A stretch of DNA of 64,000 bases from Acidobacteriota bacterium. Its GTDB lineage: Bacteria > Acidobacteriota > Blastocatellia > RBC074. Location: positions 1-64,000 of the forward strand of contig JAFDVL010000002.1 of NCBI GenBank assembly GCA_018268995.1, in the 5' to 3' direction. The translations under genes were made by a program, and so were the position numbers. Under the pieces are notes generated by a model. That model saw nothing but the letters and a program-made list of their open reading frames with translations. It had not been told where the DNA came from and did no database searches. Numbering within the stretch: position 1 is the first letter of the stretch; every line of letters begins with the position of its first letter. Positions 1-8,135 of this stretch are shown here, one piece after another.

Positions 1-31
1 GGAGTAGACATTCATCATAGGAGCGTATCTC

Positions 32-1189
32 ATGCCACGAGCGTTTTTTCTGATTTCGCTGTTGTTGCTCAGTTGTTCTGCGCAAAATCCTGCCCCTGTC
101 AGTCAAGCCCAGCCTTCTCCGGCGGCCACACAAGCCGCAGCGGCCAAACCTGCAACAAAAGATGCGGCGTTGACAGCAACTGAGTTTGCGCAACTGATTG
201 AGCGCGTCTCAGAACCGAACGGGTACTTTGATACAGACAACTTGATCTCGAATGAGACTTCGTACCTGCACGTGGTGGGCAAGCTGCGCAAGATGAACAT
301 CAATGGTGGTGCCTACATTGGAGTTGGCCCGGATCAAAACTTTTCGTACATGGCGCAAATTCGCCCGCGCATCGCATTTATCATAGACATTCGCCGTGAC
401 AACCAGCTTCAGCATCTGCTGTTCAAATCGTTGTTTGCACTTGCGCGAAACCGTGTTGAGTATTTGTGCTTGTTGTTTGGGAAACCCGTTCCCAATGAAG
501 CTACGAAATGGAACATTGCACAAGTTGTTGAGTATTTGGATAAAACTCCTGCCGACCGTAAGCGCTTTGAAGCAACGCGAACGAACATTGCGGCCAAGCT
601 GAAAACCTTTGGCCTCAAGTTGGATGGAAAAGACTTTGCGACGATTAATCGGATTCACGAGGAGTTTTTTTCAGCAGGACTGGATTTGAAATTTACCAGC
701 CACCACCGCTCACCACGTTCGTATTATCCGAACTATCGTGATTTGATGTTGGAAAAAGACCTGACAGGTAAACAAACGAATTATCTGGTCAACGAAGACG
801 ATTTCCAATTCCTCAAATCGCTGGAAGATCGCAACCTCGTGATCCCTGCGGTTGGCAATTTTGCGGGCGACAAGGCATTTCTTGAGGTTGGCAAAATCCT
901 CAAGGAACGCGGTGAGAAAGTAACGGCATTTTATACTTCCAACGTTGAATATTATCTGATGGGCGATAGTAGCTTTGATCGCTACGCTGAGAACGTAAGG
1001 CAATTGCCGATTGAAAAAAATGGTGTGTTGATTCGTAGTTATTTTGGCAACACCTATAGTTTTCAATTGCCGCAAGCTATTCCAGGGTACTACAGCGCAC
1101 AACTGCTGCAACCGCTGGAAAGTTTCGTGAAAGGAAATTTCCAAAGCTATCGGGATTTGATTACGCAGGATTCGTTGGACTTAAAGTGA
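32..1189 (+). CDS. Putative lipoprotein of unknown function, Rossmann-like core
   Basis: The protein has 385 residues. The N-terminus is a lipoprotein signal: a short hydrophobic stretch followed by a lipobox ending in Cys (LLSCS, about residues 11-15), then an Ala/Pro/Gln-rich linker to about residue 45, which fits a lipid-anchored exported protein. The folded part contains a segment around residue 95 (GAYIGVGPDQNF) followed by FIIDIRRDN, a glycine-loop-then-acidic-strand pattern that resembles nucleotide or SAM-binding Rossmann folds. A later stretch (VIPAVGNFAGDKAF, then VTAFYTSNVEYYL) looks like further alternating strands and helices. I do not recognise a characterised homologue, so enzymatic activity is only a guess from the fold pattern. 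It stands alone; the next gene converges on it from the minus strand. Confidence 0.75.
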   Translation: MPRAFFLISLLLLSCSAQNPAPVSQAQPSPAATQAAAAKPATKDAALTATEFAQLIERVSEPNGYFDTDNLISNETSYLHVVGKLRKMNINGGAYIGVGPDQNFSYMAQIRPRIAFIIDIRRDNQLQHLLFKSLFALARNRVEYLCLLFGKPVPNEATKWNIAQVVEYLDKTPADRKRFEATRTNIAAKLKTFGLKLDGKDFATINRIHEEFFSAGLDLKFTSHHRSPRSYYPNYRDLMLEKDLTGKQTNYLVNEDDFQFLKSLEDRNLVIPAVGNFAGDKAFLEVGKILKERGEKVTAFYTSNVEYYLMGDSSFDRYAENVRQLPIEKNGVLIRSYFGNTYSFQLPQAIPGYYSAQLLQPLESFVKGNFQSYRDLITQDSLDLK

Positions 1190-1214
1190 GGACATCCAAA
1201 TATCATCGGCGTTT

Positions 1215-2507
1215 TTACTTCCAGCCGTACAATTTCAACCTGAATTCCAGCCCGTTAATTGCCAATCCATCTGGTGGGCGGCGTGCAAAGGCGGAGGCTT
1301 CCGCACAAATCATTGGCACTCCGCCTTGTGGTATTGTCAGGCCATAGTGCCGATTGGTAAAAACTGTCTTGAGGCTTGGGTTGGGAGCTTGCTCAATTCC
1401 ATACCGGATCGAATTAATCGGCAACTCAAGCAATCGCACTGGATTAAGAAATTCAATGCTATCTTCGTAAATATTTACGCGAGCAACCTTCTCCGTCACA
1501 CTCCAGTCGCGGTGCAAAAGGAAATTCGTCATCGCTTCAGTGACTGCGCCCTGATGATAATTAGCGCGGCTGAATTGTTGATCTTCCTCGCTCAGCGCTT
1601 TGCGCGAAGGCCGGACATCCCACAAATCCACATACCGGCTGACAAATCGCATCGAACTTTCAAAAAGCCACAGCAAATTTCCATGAATTTGTTGGCGCTC
1701 AATAATCGGCGAGTCGCTGTTTTTTCCGCTAAACCTCGTCAGTAGGACAGATGCCTGCGGGATCAAATGAGGGATTTTTTCGTGCAAACCGAACAGCAAC
1801 ATCCCTCCCAAAGTAGGAAGAATATCGTCTCCAATACGCACGGCAAGGCCAAGGTCGTGCATGATCTGAGCCGTCGGAAATCCCCGGTCATTGTTGGCCC
1901 ATTCCTGCGGATTTGCACCTCGCACAAAGCTCCAGAGCAAAGACTCGTCAATGTCGGCCATACTGGCACGAAGCATCGGCGTCTGCTCAAAGCGAACGCG
2001 CGGCGATTCGCCATAAATTTCGGCCAATTCTTCGCGTGAGGTTTCACGTTTGCTTGATCCTTCACGCAGAAAGAATTTGAAATCCTGCGTATGATGTGGG
2101 CGTCTATGTGGCTCGACTTCCAGCATCACAATGCGCCGTCCATTGTCGAACGCCACTTTTTTGATATAGGGAAAAACAGGTGGCTGAATTAACGTTGAGC
2201 AAATTTCGCGCAGCTCTGCCTCAATCTTTTCAGGGTCATCTACACCTTCAATGCGCAACTGATCAGTAACACCAAAAACCAAGGCACCGCCATCCGTATT
2301 GGCCAACGCAATAATTTCTGCCGTGAGCTTTTCAATATTGCTGAACTTAACCTTAAGTTCCAGGTACGAATCTTCGCCACCGCGCAGCATTCTGACCAAT
2401 TCCGCTCGCGACGTGGTTGGTGCTGGAACCGAAAGTAAATATTCGTGATATGAACGCTCGGTGGAAGGCGGATAACGGCGAGAATGATTCGAGCGTTTGC
2501 GAGACAT
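1215..2507 (-). CDS. AlbA_2 (Schlafen-type) domain ATP-binding protein
   Basis: The protein has 430 residues. After a basic, Ser/Arg-rich N-terminus, residues about 43-165 form an AlbA_2 domain: the ED-SYLELK motif, the conserved IIALANTDGGALVFGV segment, then a strand-rich region with VMLEVEP and FFLREGSS. This domain occurs in bacterial proteins annotated as putative DNA-binding or ATP-binding transcriptional regulators and is related to Schlafen proteins. The C-terminal half contains RANYHQGAVTEAMTNFLLHRDW, which matches the N-box-like part of the HATPase_c_4 domain usually found with AlbA_2, but the downstream glycine motifs are weak. The gene is monocistronic, 134 bp downstream of tatA on the same strand. 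The role is unknown; regulation or RNA/DNA binding is likely from the family. Confidence 0.8.
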   Translation of the reverse strand: MSRKRSNHSRRYPPSTERSYHEYLLSVPAPTTSRAELVRMLRGGEDSYLELKVKFSNIEKLTAEIIALANTDGGALVFGVTDQLRIEGVDDPEKIEAELREICSTLIQPPVFPYIKKVAFDNGRRIVMLEVEPHRRPHHTQDFKFFLREGSSKRETSREELAEIYGESPRVRFEQTPMLRASMADIDESLLWSFVRGANPQEWANNDRGFPTAQIMHDLGLAVRIGDDILPTLGGMLLFGLHEKIPHLIPQASVLLTRFSGKNSDSPIIERQQIHGNLLWLFESSMRFVSRYVDLWDVRPSRKALSEEDQQFSRANYHQGAVTEAMTNFLLHRDWSVTEKVARVNIYEDSIEFLNPVRLLELPINSIRYGIEQAPNPSLKTVFTNRHYGLTIPQGGVPMICAEASAFARRPPDGLAINGLEFRLKLYGWK

Positions 2508-2641
2508 CGAAGTAAGCCAAAAGCAATAACAAAAGTGAAAAGAACCAAAGCAAATTGGGGGCCATTGGGTCTTTGCCTTTTGAGCAGTTGGGATCGTGCA
2601 GGATTTGCAGTAAAGCGGCTTAGTCGTCTAGGGCGTCGCTT

Positions 2642-2815
2642 TTAGATCGCGTTTTTTTTTTCCTCAAGCTCTTCCTTGTCATCATTGACGGCCTTCTTGA
2701 AATTGCGAATGCTTTCGCCCATGCCTTTCGCCAGTCCCGGCAAGCGTGAGCTGCCAAACAAGAGCAAAAGAATAACGAGGATTACAATAAGTTCTGTAGT
2801 ACCGAGTCCGAACAT
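2642..2815 (-). CDS. tatA: Twin-arginine translocase subunit TatA/TatE
   Basis: A short 57-residue protein. It has the standard TatA layout: a short N-terminus (MFGLGTTELIVI), one transmembrane helix at about residues 7-21, the hinge FGSSRLPGLAKGMG, the amphipathic helix GESIRNFKKAV with the conserved Phe-Lys, and a charged Asp/Glu/Lys tail. TatA oligomers form the pore that passes folded twin-arginine proteins across the inner membrane together with TatC. A TAAGGAG ribosome binding site lies 7-13 bases before the ATG. No tatB or tatC is next to it, which is common in acidobacteria where tat genes are dispersed. The C-terminal tail is encoded by a run of nine or ten A residues, a place where sequence errors would move the stop codon. 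Confidence 0.92.
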   Translation of the reverse strand: MFGLGTTELIVILVILLLLFGSSRLPGLAKGMGESIRNFKKAVNDDKEELEEKKNAI

Positions 2816-3064
2816 AATAATATCTCCTTAGGGCAGCATTGTACGTTGGCAATCGGGGGGTGTCAATTTCGACCTTTTTGGAGTGCAGCCAAGTTAGTTC
2901 GGAGGCGTTTTTTCCCGCTGGCAGGCTTGCTAGAAGCACTCAAAACGGCCTCCCACTCTGCAATTGAAGTTTTGATCCCGAAGGTGCTATAGTGCCTGCT
3001 CCCCGACAATATTAACCCCGATAGAGTTCTTTGGAACTTTTATTCAGATAAGGAGTTGTGAGCT

Positions 3065-3457
3065 ATGGCTGAAGATAACAGCGGAGATAAATTTGTTTAC
3101 TTTTTAATTGGTGCTGGCATGGGGGCAATTGCCGCTTTGCTGTTCGCCCCAAAGGCTGGTAGTGAATTACGGGCAGACATTGCGGATGTCACCAAGCGCG
3201 GCGTGGATCAGGCTCGCGATCAGGCGCGCCAGGTTGGCGAACGCGCGACGGAATATTATCAAGCAAGCGCCGATTATGCGTCGGATTTAGCCGAACGTAG
3301 CAAAGAAGCTATTACCGATGTGACCGAGCGCGGTAAAGAGTTGATTAACCGACAAAAAGCTTCGGTAGCCGCCGCGCTTGAAGCCGGCAAGCAAGGCTAT
3401 CGGGAAGCAAAATCGAACGACGCAGCTAAATCCAGCGCTGCATATGATGAGAATTAG
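3065..3457 (+). CDS. YtxH-like small envelope protein
   Basis: The protein has 130 residues. Residues about 10-28 form one membrane segment with the signature FLIGAGMGAIAALLFAPKAGSELR, the hallmark of the YtxH/gas-vesicle-associated family. The rest is a long charged amphipathic helix with repeated Ala-Arg-Gln and Asp/Glu blocks, typical of membrane-anchored coiled coils. In Firmicutes YtxH is a general stress protein of unknown mechanism. An AAGGAG site lies 7 bases before the start. It sits 86 bp upstream of a DUF948-like gene on the same strand, the usual YtxG/YtxH pairing, so the two are probably one operon. Confidence 0.85.
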   Translation: MAEDNSGDKFVYFLIGAGMGAIAALLFAPKAGSELRADIADVTKRGVDQARDQARQVGERATEYYQASADYASDLAERSKEAITDVTERGKELINRQKASVAAALEAGKQGYREAKSNDAAKSSAAYDEN

Positions 3458-3543
3458 TTTTTAGAATGTGGCCTGTCAGGTTGGTACTGCGAAGCAACGC
3501 AAACACAACCTGACAGCAAACACTCCTTTCCCTTTGAATCATC

Positions 3544-4095
3544 GTGGAAAATTATCTACTTGCCATTTTAGTTATTGTCACCTTCCTGTTGATTGTCCAG
3601 GCTGTGGTTTTTGTGGGCTTTTATTTCCTTGCCAAGCGCATCGTCGAACTGGTGGAGCGCGTCGGGCAGTTGCAATCTCGCGCCGAGTATTTGCTCAAGA
3701 ACACTGAGCCAGTGTTGCAGTTGTCAAAACAAGTTGTAGGGGAATTCAAGGAAGCTGCCGGATATTTCGCACAGGGCGCACAACACGTCAGCGCGATTAC
3801 TGAAATGTTCAAGGATGAAGCCGCTGATGTGAAAAGTTTGTTGGGCGATACCACCGCTGTCGCCAGGCGCGAGTTGGATAAAGCCAAAGCCCAAGCCGAG
3901 CAAATGCAACGGGCATTAGCCACCACAACTGATAAATTCCAACGTACCGCAGACATTGTGCAACACAGCGTGCTTGAGCCTGCACGTGAGTTTTCTTACA
4001 TCATGTTTGGTGTACGACGTGCACTTGAAGTGCTGACGGCAGGGAAAAGCCTACCTGTCAACCGCGTCTATCAAGACGAGGAAATGTTCATTTGA
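3544..4095 (+). CDS. DUF948/YtxG-like membrane-anchored coiled-coil protein
   Basis: The protein has 183 residues and starts at GTG. A single strongly hydrophobic helix (about residues 4-29, LLAILVIVTFLLIVQAVVFVG) is followed by a long helical region with heptad-like spacing (IVELVERVGQL, LLKNTEPVLQLSKQVV, VKSLLGDTTAVARREL), matching the DUF948/YtxG type of membrane-anchored stress or envelope protein. The C-terminus contains FSYIMFGVRRALEVL, a conserved-looking amphipathic segment. It follows the YtxH-like gene and is closed by a clear intrinsic terminator at 4167-4195. Function is not established for the family. Confidence 0.7.
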   Translation: MENYLLAILVIVTFLLIVQAVVFVGFYFLAKRIVELVERVGQLQSRAEYLLKNTEPVLQLSKQVVGEFKEAAGYFAQGAQHVSAITEMFKDEAADVKSLLGDTTAVARRELDKAKAQAEQMQRALATTTDKFQRTADIVQHSVLEPAREFSYIMFGVRRALEVLTAGKSLPVNRVYQDEEMFI

Positions 4096-4166
4096 TTTAT
4101 TGGACTCAGCCTTTTGGTTCCTAGTCTTCGGCTGTGACAAGAAAGTTCTGCACTTATTTTGTGTGC

Positions 4167-4195
4167 GAGCCTAATCACAAAATATGATTAGGCTC
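4167..4195 (+). terminator. Intrinsic terminator after the YtxH/DUF948 pair
   Basis: Perfect 11-bp stem GAGCCTAATCA / TGATTAGGCTC with a 7-base loop, followed by a T-rich tract (GATTTATTGTTTT). Confidence 0.9.
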
Positions 4196-4327
4196 CGATT
4201 TATTGTTTTCTACGATCCCCTGTTCACTTACTGCTTCACCATAGCAGCTAAAACGCCTCTTTCTCGTGCAATTTGATGCAGGAGAAATCCTGTAAGTTAA
4301 TTTCCGCCCCGCTCAGCCCTGGCTCCT

Positions 4328-6526
4328 ATGATTACGCGACTCGGCCTCGTTATCTTCATTTTTATACTTGGTATTTTCCCCCAACGTTTGTTGTCTCAAG
4401 CAGTCCCCTTGCCGCCTTCACAACTAGCGGATCGGTTCGGCATTTACAACTGGGGGATTGATTATTCTTCATACCCTGGTGGTGAGTTGGATCGGTTAAA
4501 TTGGGGAGCTGAGAAGGTTGCCAGTCTTAGCACCCGCACCATCCGTGTGGCGCTGCCGGGAAACATCTATCTGGTCAACACACCAGAGGCAAAAACACTG
4601 GCCCAGATGGCCGCCACTCCGGCCTATGACAAACTTTTTAGAGATGCTCGATTTCAGACCTATTTGCTGACCGCATATTCATTGAGTGATCTGGTGAATC
4701 CCTGGGCAGATGGTTTTACTGAAATTGAGTATCAGGCCACCCGCAAAGAGTTCATGGAGTTTGGCGACTACTTGCTGACGAACCCTCGTTTGGCAGGGAA
4801 AACTTTTATTCTGCTGAACTGGGAAGCTGATAATGCGATAGAAAAATTTGCCAATAAAACATCTATCTGGGATTCGTTTACCCGCTGGATACAGGCACGT
4901 GCCGACGGTGTGCGCGATGCACAACTTCGCAATCCGCGTAGTTCAGTAAAGCTATTCTCTGGCTTCGAATTCAACTTTATCGCAAGAAATGGACAGGCGT
5001 GCGGCACATCTGTAACGAATCCATCTCAGGAAGATATGCTCAAACATCGCTGTGCCATTGATTATGTGGCACCGCGTGTGAAGGTTGATTATTACTCGTT
5101 GTCAGCCTGGTTGACGATGGACATCAAACTGCGCCAGGGATCAGCGGCAAGTTATAAAGACGCGCTCCGAACCGATTTGAACTTTGCATTGGCCAAAGTC
5201 CGTACGCTCAGGCCGGAAATACAGGAACCCAATTTCATCATTGGTGAATTTGGCGTTCATCGCACCCGATGGGGCGAGACCACAGCAGCAAATTATGTCA
5301 ACGAAATGTTCGATGCAGTGATCGCACCGGACGCGTTCCAGGTTTCTTACGCGATCTTCTGGCAGATCATTGATAATCTCCCGGCCTTTGCTATCGGTGA
5401 ATCTGGCTTTGGATTATATCGTTCTCGGAATGGGCAAATGAACTTGACCCGTGCGGGACATGTCTTCCAACAACGAATGACGGGACAACCTGTCGCCTCG
5501 TTTTTAGGAGGCCCCGGAATTCGCAAAACGCCAGCTCCAGGCGTGCTGGATGCAACTGATAACACCACCAATTATCGCCTCAATCCAGATAGTATCCTGG
5601 CAATTTATATGCAGGCTTGTTGTCAGATATATGCCACACCATTTTCTCCAGAGGGAAACCAAATCACCCTGGAACAAGGTATACGGCAATACTTATTACC
5701 CACGGACAACCCAAGTTGGTTTTATGAATCTCCCACTCAAATTAATGTGTCTTTGCCTATTGGAAGGCGACCTGGAGCAGCTTTACTTTCTGTGACCGAT
5801 CAAAATGGTCTTGAATCGAATGCTGCCGCAATCGTTTTGCAGTGTGCTGTCTGCCCCAAGGTTCATAAGCTTATAGATAGAGATTTCAAGGTAGAAGAAT
5901 ATTACCCCAATACCAACATAACTATATTCGGTGAACAATTTTCGGCCTTCGGTAATACCGTAACGATTGAACAATTGGATGACCAGTTTGTGTTGCGGAA
6001 GTACGTGCTGCCGCGAAGCTTCATTACGTCGGAATCAACCACCCAAATTAATACGCGCCTGCCTGCTGGATTATTGCTGCATCGCCCGGCGATTATCATC
6101 ATCACTGATAACAATGGGCGAGAGTCAAATGAACATATATTCAATGTTGCACCTCAGTGTATTAGCTGTGCCCCCGTGCTTCGATCAGAACAAGCTATCC
6201 TTGACCGCGATGGAAAATCCACAGATTTTACTCCTGGCACAATGATCAGTATTTGGGGAACACGTTTCTCGGCAGCAGGGAATCAGGTGGTCATTCAGCA
6301 GGCGCATCAATCCTTCACTATGTCGCAAGGTAATGGTTGGAAAGAAAGCCAAACCCAACTTAGCACAGCGCTGCCTCAAGCATTATCCCCGGGTCGAGCA
6401 CTGATATACGTGATTGATGCTCAGGGAAGGGAAAGTCGTGCGACTACAATTATGATCAACCGAATTACGCAGCGTGATCGCCCATTAGGCAAGCGTACCG
6501 TAGATGATCAACGAAACAGACAGTGA
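4328..6526 (+). CDS. Secreted glycoside-hydrolase-like protein with repeated Ig-like (IPT/TIG-type) modules
   Basis: The protein has 732 residues with a signal peptide (residues 1-24, ending LLSQA). The N-terminal 400 residues resemble a TIM-barrel glycosidase: FILLNWEADNA at about residue 160 and FIIGEFGVHRTRWGE at about residue 302 are placed like the acid/base and nucleophile glutamates of clan-A enzymes (the NWE and GEFG motifs). This assignment is inference from motif shape. Residues about 420-720 contain three similar modules that end in DQNGLESN, DNNGRESN and DAQGRESR, a pattern seen in IPT/TIG-like repeats of surface proteins. Cys pairs (CC, CAVC, CISC) precede the modules. It would act outside the cytoplasm on a polysaccharide or cell-surface polymer, substrate unknown. 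tRNA-Arg follows 44 bp downstream. Confidence 0.72.
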   Translation: MITRLGLVIFIFILGIFPQRLLSQAVPLPPSQLADRFGIYNWGIDYSSYPGGELDRLNWGAEKVASLSTRTIRVALPGNIYLVNTPEAKTLAQMAATPAYDKLFRDARFQTYLLTAYSLSDLVNPWADGFTEIEYQATRKEFMEFGDYLLTNPRLAGKTFILLNWEADNAIEKFANKTSIWDSFTRWIQARADGVRDAQLRNPRSSVKLFSGFEFNFIARNGQACGTSVTNPSQEDMLKHRCAIDYVAPRVKVDYYSLSAWLTMDIKLRQGSAASYKDALRTDLNFALAKVRTLRPEIQEPNFIIGEFGVHRTRWGETTAANYVNEMFDAVIAPDAFQVSYAIFWQIIDNLPAFAIGESGFGLYRSRNGQMNLTRAGHVFQQRMTGQPVASFLGGPGIRKTPAPGVLDATDNTTNYRLNPDSILAIYMQACCQIYATPFSPEGNQITLEQGIRQYLLPTDNPSWFYESPTQINVSLPIGRRPGAALLSVTDQNGLESNAAAIVLQCAVCPKVHKLIDRDFKVEEYYPNTNITIFGEQFSAFGNTVTIEQLDDQFVLRKYVLPRSFITSESTTQINTRLPAGLLLHRPAIIIITDNNGRESNEHIFNVAPQCISCAPVLRSEQAILDRDGKSTDFTPGTMISIWGTRFSAAGNQVVIQQAHQSFTMSQGNGWKESQTQLSTALPQALSPGRALIYVIDAQGRESRATTIMINRITQRDRPLGKRTVDDQRNRQ

Positions 6527-6570
6527 AAGAATTGACCCCTGACTTGGCTTGGTGTAACTTGATGTGCGTT

Positions 6571-6647
<77 letters not shown>

Positions 6648-6675
6648 AAGTTTTCATAGTGTTCTCCACCTCGAT

Positions 6676-6699
6676 AGGGATGCCGTAACAAGCATCCCT
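6676..6699 (+). terminator. Intrinsic terminator after tRNA-Arg
   Basis: 8-bp stem AGGGATGC / GCATCCCT with an 8-base loop, followed by CTTTTCTTATT. Confidence 0.85.
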
Positions 6700-6715
6700 C
6701 TTTTCTTATTAACAC

Positions 6716-7417
6716 TCATCGAAAAGTTTTCGTTTCCTCTGCTAACAAATGAGGGGTTGCATTTAAGGTGTAAAGAGCAAATGACGCATCGCGAGTTTTC
6801 AGCGTTGTCAGCCCCGAGTTATACATCACCCAGGCTAACTCCAACGCCTTTTCATCTGATAGTTGCAAGGCCATGCCGACAGCAATTGCGATAGGTGTGG
6901 CTGAAGTAAAGATTGCAATGTTTTCTTGCGAACCATGCTGAGTAAGTTGAGTAAAGACTTCGCGCACACGCCTCTTAAAATCGGGCCAGGCTTCATAATT
7001 ATCCGCTGCGTATTTATTCTCCAACCAGGCGTTCATGACAGCACGATCACAGCGAGAAATCGCACCATCCATCGCATAAGCATTCTGAGCCAGCCTGGTT
7101 TTCATTTCAGCAAAGTCGCGTGCAAAAGATTCGTTTTCGTCACACAGCTGCTGCGAAATGCTTTGATAAACTTCGCCTAGTTTAAATTCATTCCAGCGCT
7201 CATCTGCACTGATCAGTGCTGGACGTGATAACTGTTCTTTCACAATGTTTGCGGTGTGCTGCTGTCGTTGCAATGTGCCTGTATAAATTGTGTCGAACTG
7301 CATTTGCTGTTGCGCGAAATAGCTTCCCAGTAATTGCGCTTGTTGTATTCCCAGGGATGAAAGTTCATCGTAGCTGCCACGTGGACCAGCCTGTGAATGT
7401 CGGATGAGGTAAATCAT
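6716..7417 (-). CDS. Histidine phosphatase family protein (phosphoglycerate mutase-like)
   Basis: The protein has 233 residues from the ATG chosen here. It opens with MIYLIRHSQAGPRG, the RH motif whose His carries the phosphate in this superfamily, and continues with LSSLGIQQAQLLGSYF and IYTGTLQRQQHTANIV, the second substrate-binding Arg region. The late motif, normally a His or Gly-Gly, reads FTSATPIAIAVG, so the second catalytic His is not obvious; several phosphatase subfamilies carry Ser-Gly-Gly there. An upstream in-frame GTG at 7456 was rejected because it falls in the loop of the preceding gene's terminator hairpin. The substrate is unknown; a small phosphorylated metabolite or phosphoprotein is usual. 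Confidence 0.85.
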   Translation of the reverse strand: MIYLIRHSQAGPRGSYDELSSLGIQQAQLLGSYFAQQQMQFDTIYTGTLQRQQHTANIVKEQLSRPALISADERWNEFKLGEVYQSISQQLCDENESFARDFAEMKTRLAQNAYAMDGAISRCDRAVMNAWLENKYAADNYEAWPDFKRRVREVFTQLTQHGSQENIAIFTSATPIAIAVGMALQLSDEKALELAWVMYNSGLTTLKTRDASFALYTLNATPHLLAEETKTFR

Positions 7418-7440
7418 GCGGAGTGTGTTTACGCCAATAA

Positions 7441-7468
7441 AATAAGGGGTGGTCACCCACCCCTTATT
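7441..7468 (-). terminator. Intrinsic terminator of the histone-like gene
   Basis: Perfect 12-bp stem AATAAGGGGTGG / CCACCCCTTATT with a 4-base loop. In minus-strand transcription it is followed by a T-rich tract. It closes the Lys/Ala-rich gene and overlaps the upstream candidate start of the phosphatase gene. Confidence 0.9.
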
Positions 7469-7493
7469 CAGAATCGCTACTAAAAAACTGTAG

Positions 7494-7694
7494 CTATTTC
7501 TTCTTGGCTGCTGCCTTCTTCGCAGGCGCTGCTGCTTTCTTCGCAGGTGCCGCTGCCTTCTTGGCAGGTGCCGCTGCTTTCTTCGCAGGTGCTGCTGCTT
7601 TCTTCGCAGGTGCCGCCGCCTTCTTGGCAGGTGCCGCTGCTTTCTTCGCAGGTGCTGCCTTCTTGGCAGGTGCTGCTGCTTTCTTTGCTGGCAT
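7494..7694 (-). CDS. Histone H1-like Lys/Ala/Pro repeat protein
   Basis: The protein has 66 residues and is almost wholly built from a short repeat of the type (P)AKKAAA, ending in KKK, with no acidic residues. This composition matches bacterial H1-like DNA-binding proteins and the Lys/Ala tails of HU-type proteins, so nucleoid binding and DNA compaction is the likely role. The start was taken at the ATG at 7694 because GGAG lies 7 bases upstream of it; the open frame extends further to 7742 without a comparable site. The DNA repeats are near-identical 15-21-bp units, so copy number could vary between strains. A strong terminator at 7441-7468 makes it a single-gene unit. Confidence 0.8.
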   Translation of the reverse strand: MPAKKAAAPAKKAAPAKKAAAPAKKAAAPAKKAAAPAKKAAAPAKKAAAPAKKAAAPAKKAAAKKK

Positions 7695-7742
7695 AAGTTT
7701 GCTCCTTTCTTTTGTTGTTCGCTGAGCCACTCTCATAACCAC

Positions 7743-8135
7743 AAAATGTTGTATTGTTTTTACGATTGTGGACTACAGCAAGTAACATACAAGATGAGGA
7801 TGCTTATAAACTCTTCACTAATACGTGTCAACAACTTTTTTAGTTTATGCTGAGCACTTACTTGATAAAGAGCCTTCAATGCAAGCGTTTTTGCTTGCAG
7901 CATCATGTTGATAAGTGATCACCATGTTGATGAGACCCGTATAAACATTGACTGAAACGCATATCACGTATTTTTTTTGCGACATCGAATTTATGTGCAT
8001 TGCATCATTCATCATCCACTATTTTTTTTCATTTTCATGCATTAATAACCTCTATTGTCTTACTCAATATAAGCAGTAGATAATTGCATTTCACAAAACA
8101 TCACCATCGAATACATAACAAAGAAGAGGATCACC
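7743..8135. other. AT-rich intergenic region between divergent genes
   Basis: No open frame with coding character. It holds a 7-bp hairpin TGCAAGC / GCTTGCA (7880-7899, loop GTTTTT) and a direct repeat CATGTTGAT at 7904 and 7923. It must carry the promoters of the histone-like gene (leftward) and the M28 peptidase gene (rightward, with GAAGAGGA before its ATG), but no clear -35/-10 pair could be fixed by eye. Confidence 0.5.

Noticed and set aside
7418..7456. Upstream GTG start for the histidine phosphatase
   Set aside because: The codon lies in the loop of the preceding gene's terminator hairpin; the ATG at 7417 starts directly at the family's conserved N-terminus.
7494..7694. Repeated units considered as a CRISPR array
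   Set aside because: Units are contiguous coding repeats without spacers.
7504..7725. Plus-strand Ala/Phe-rich frame over the histone-like gene
   Set aside because: Pure mirror of the Lys/Ala repeat; no ribosome binding site and no plausible product.
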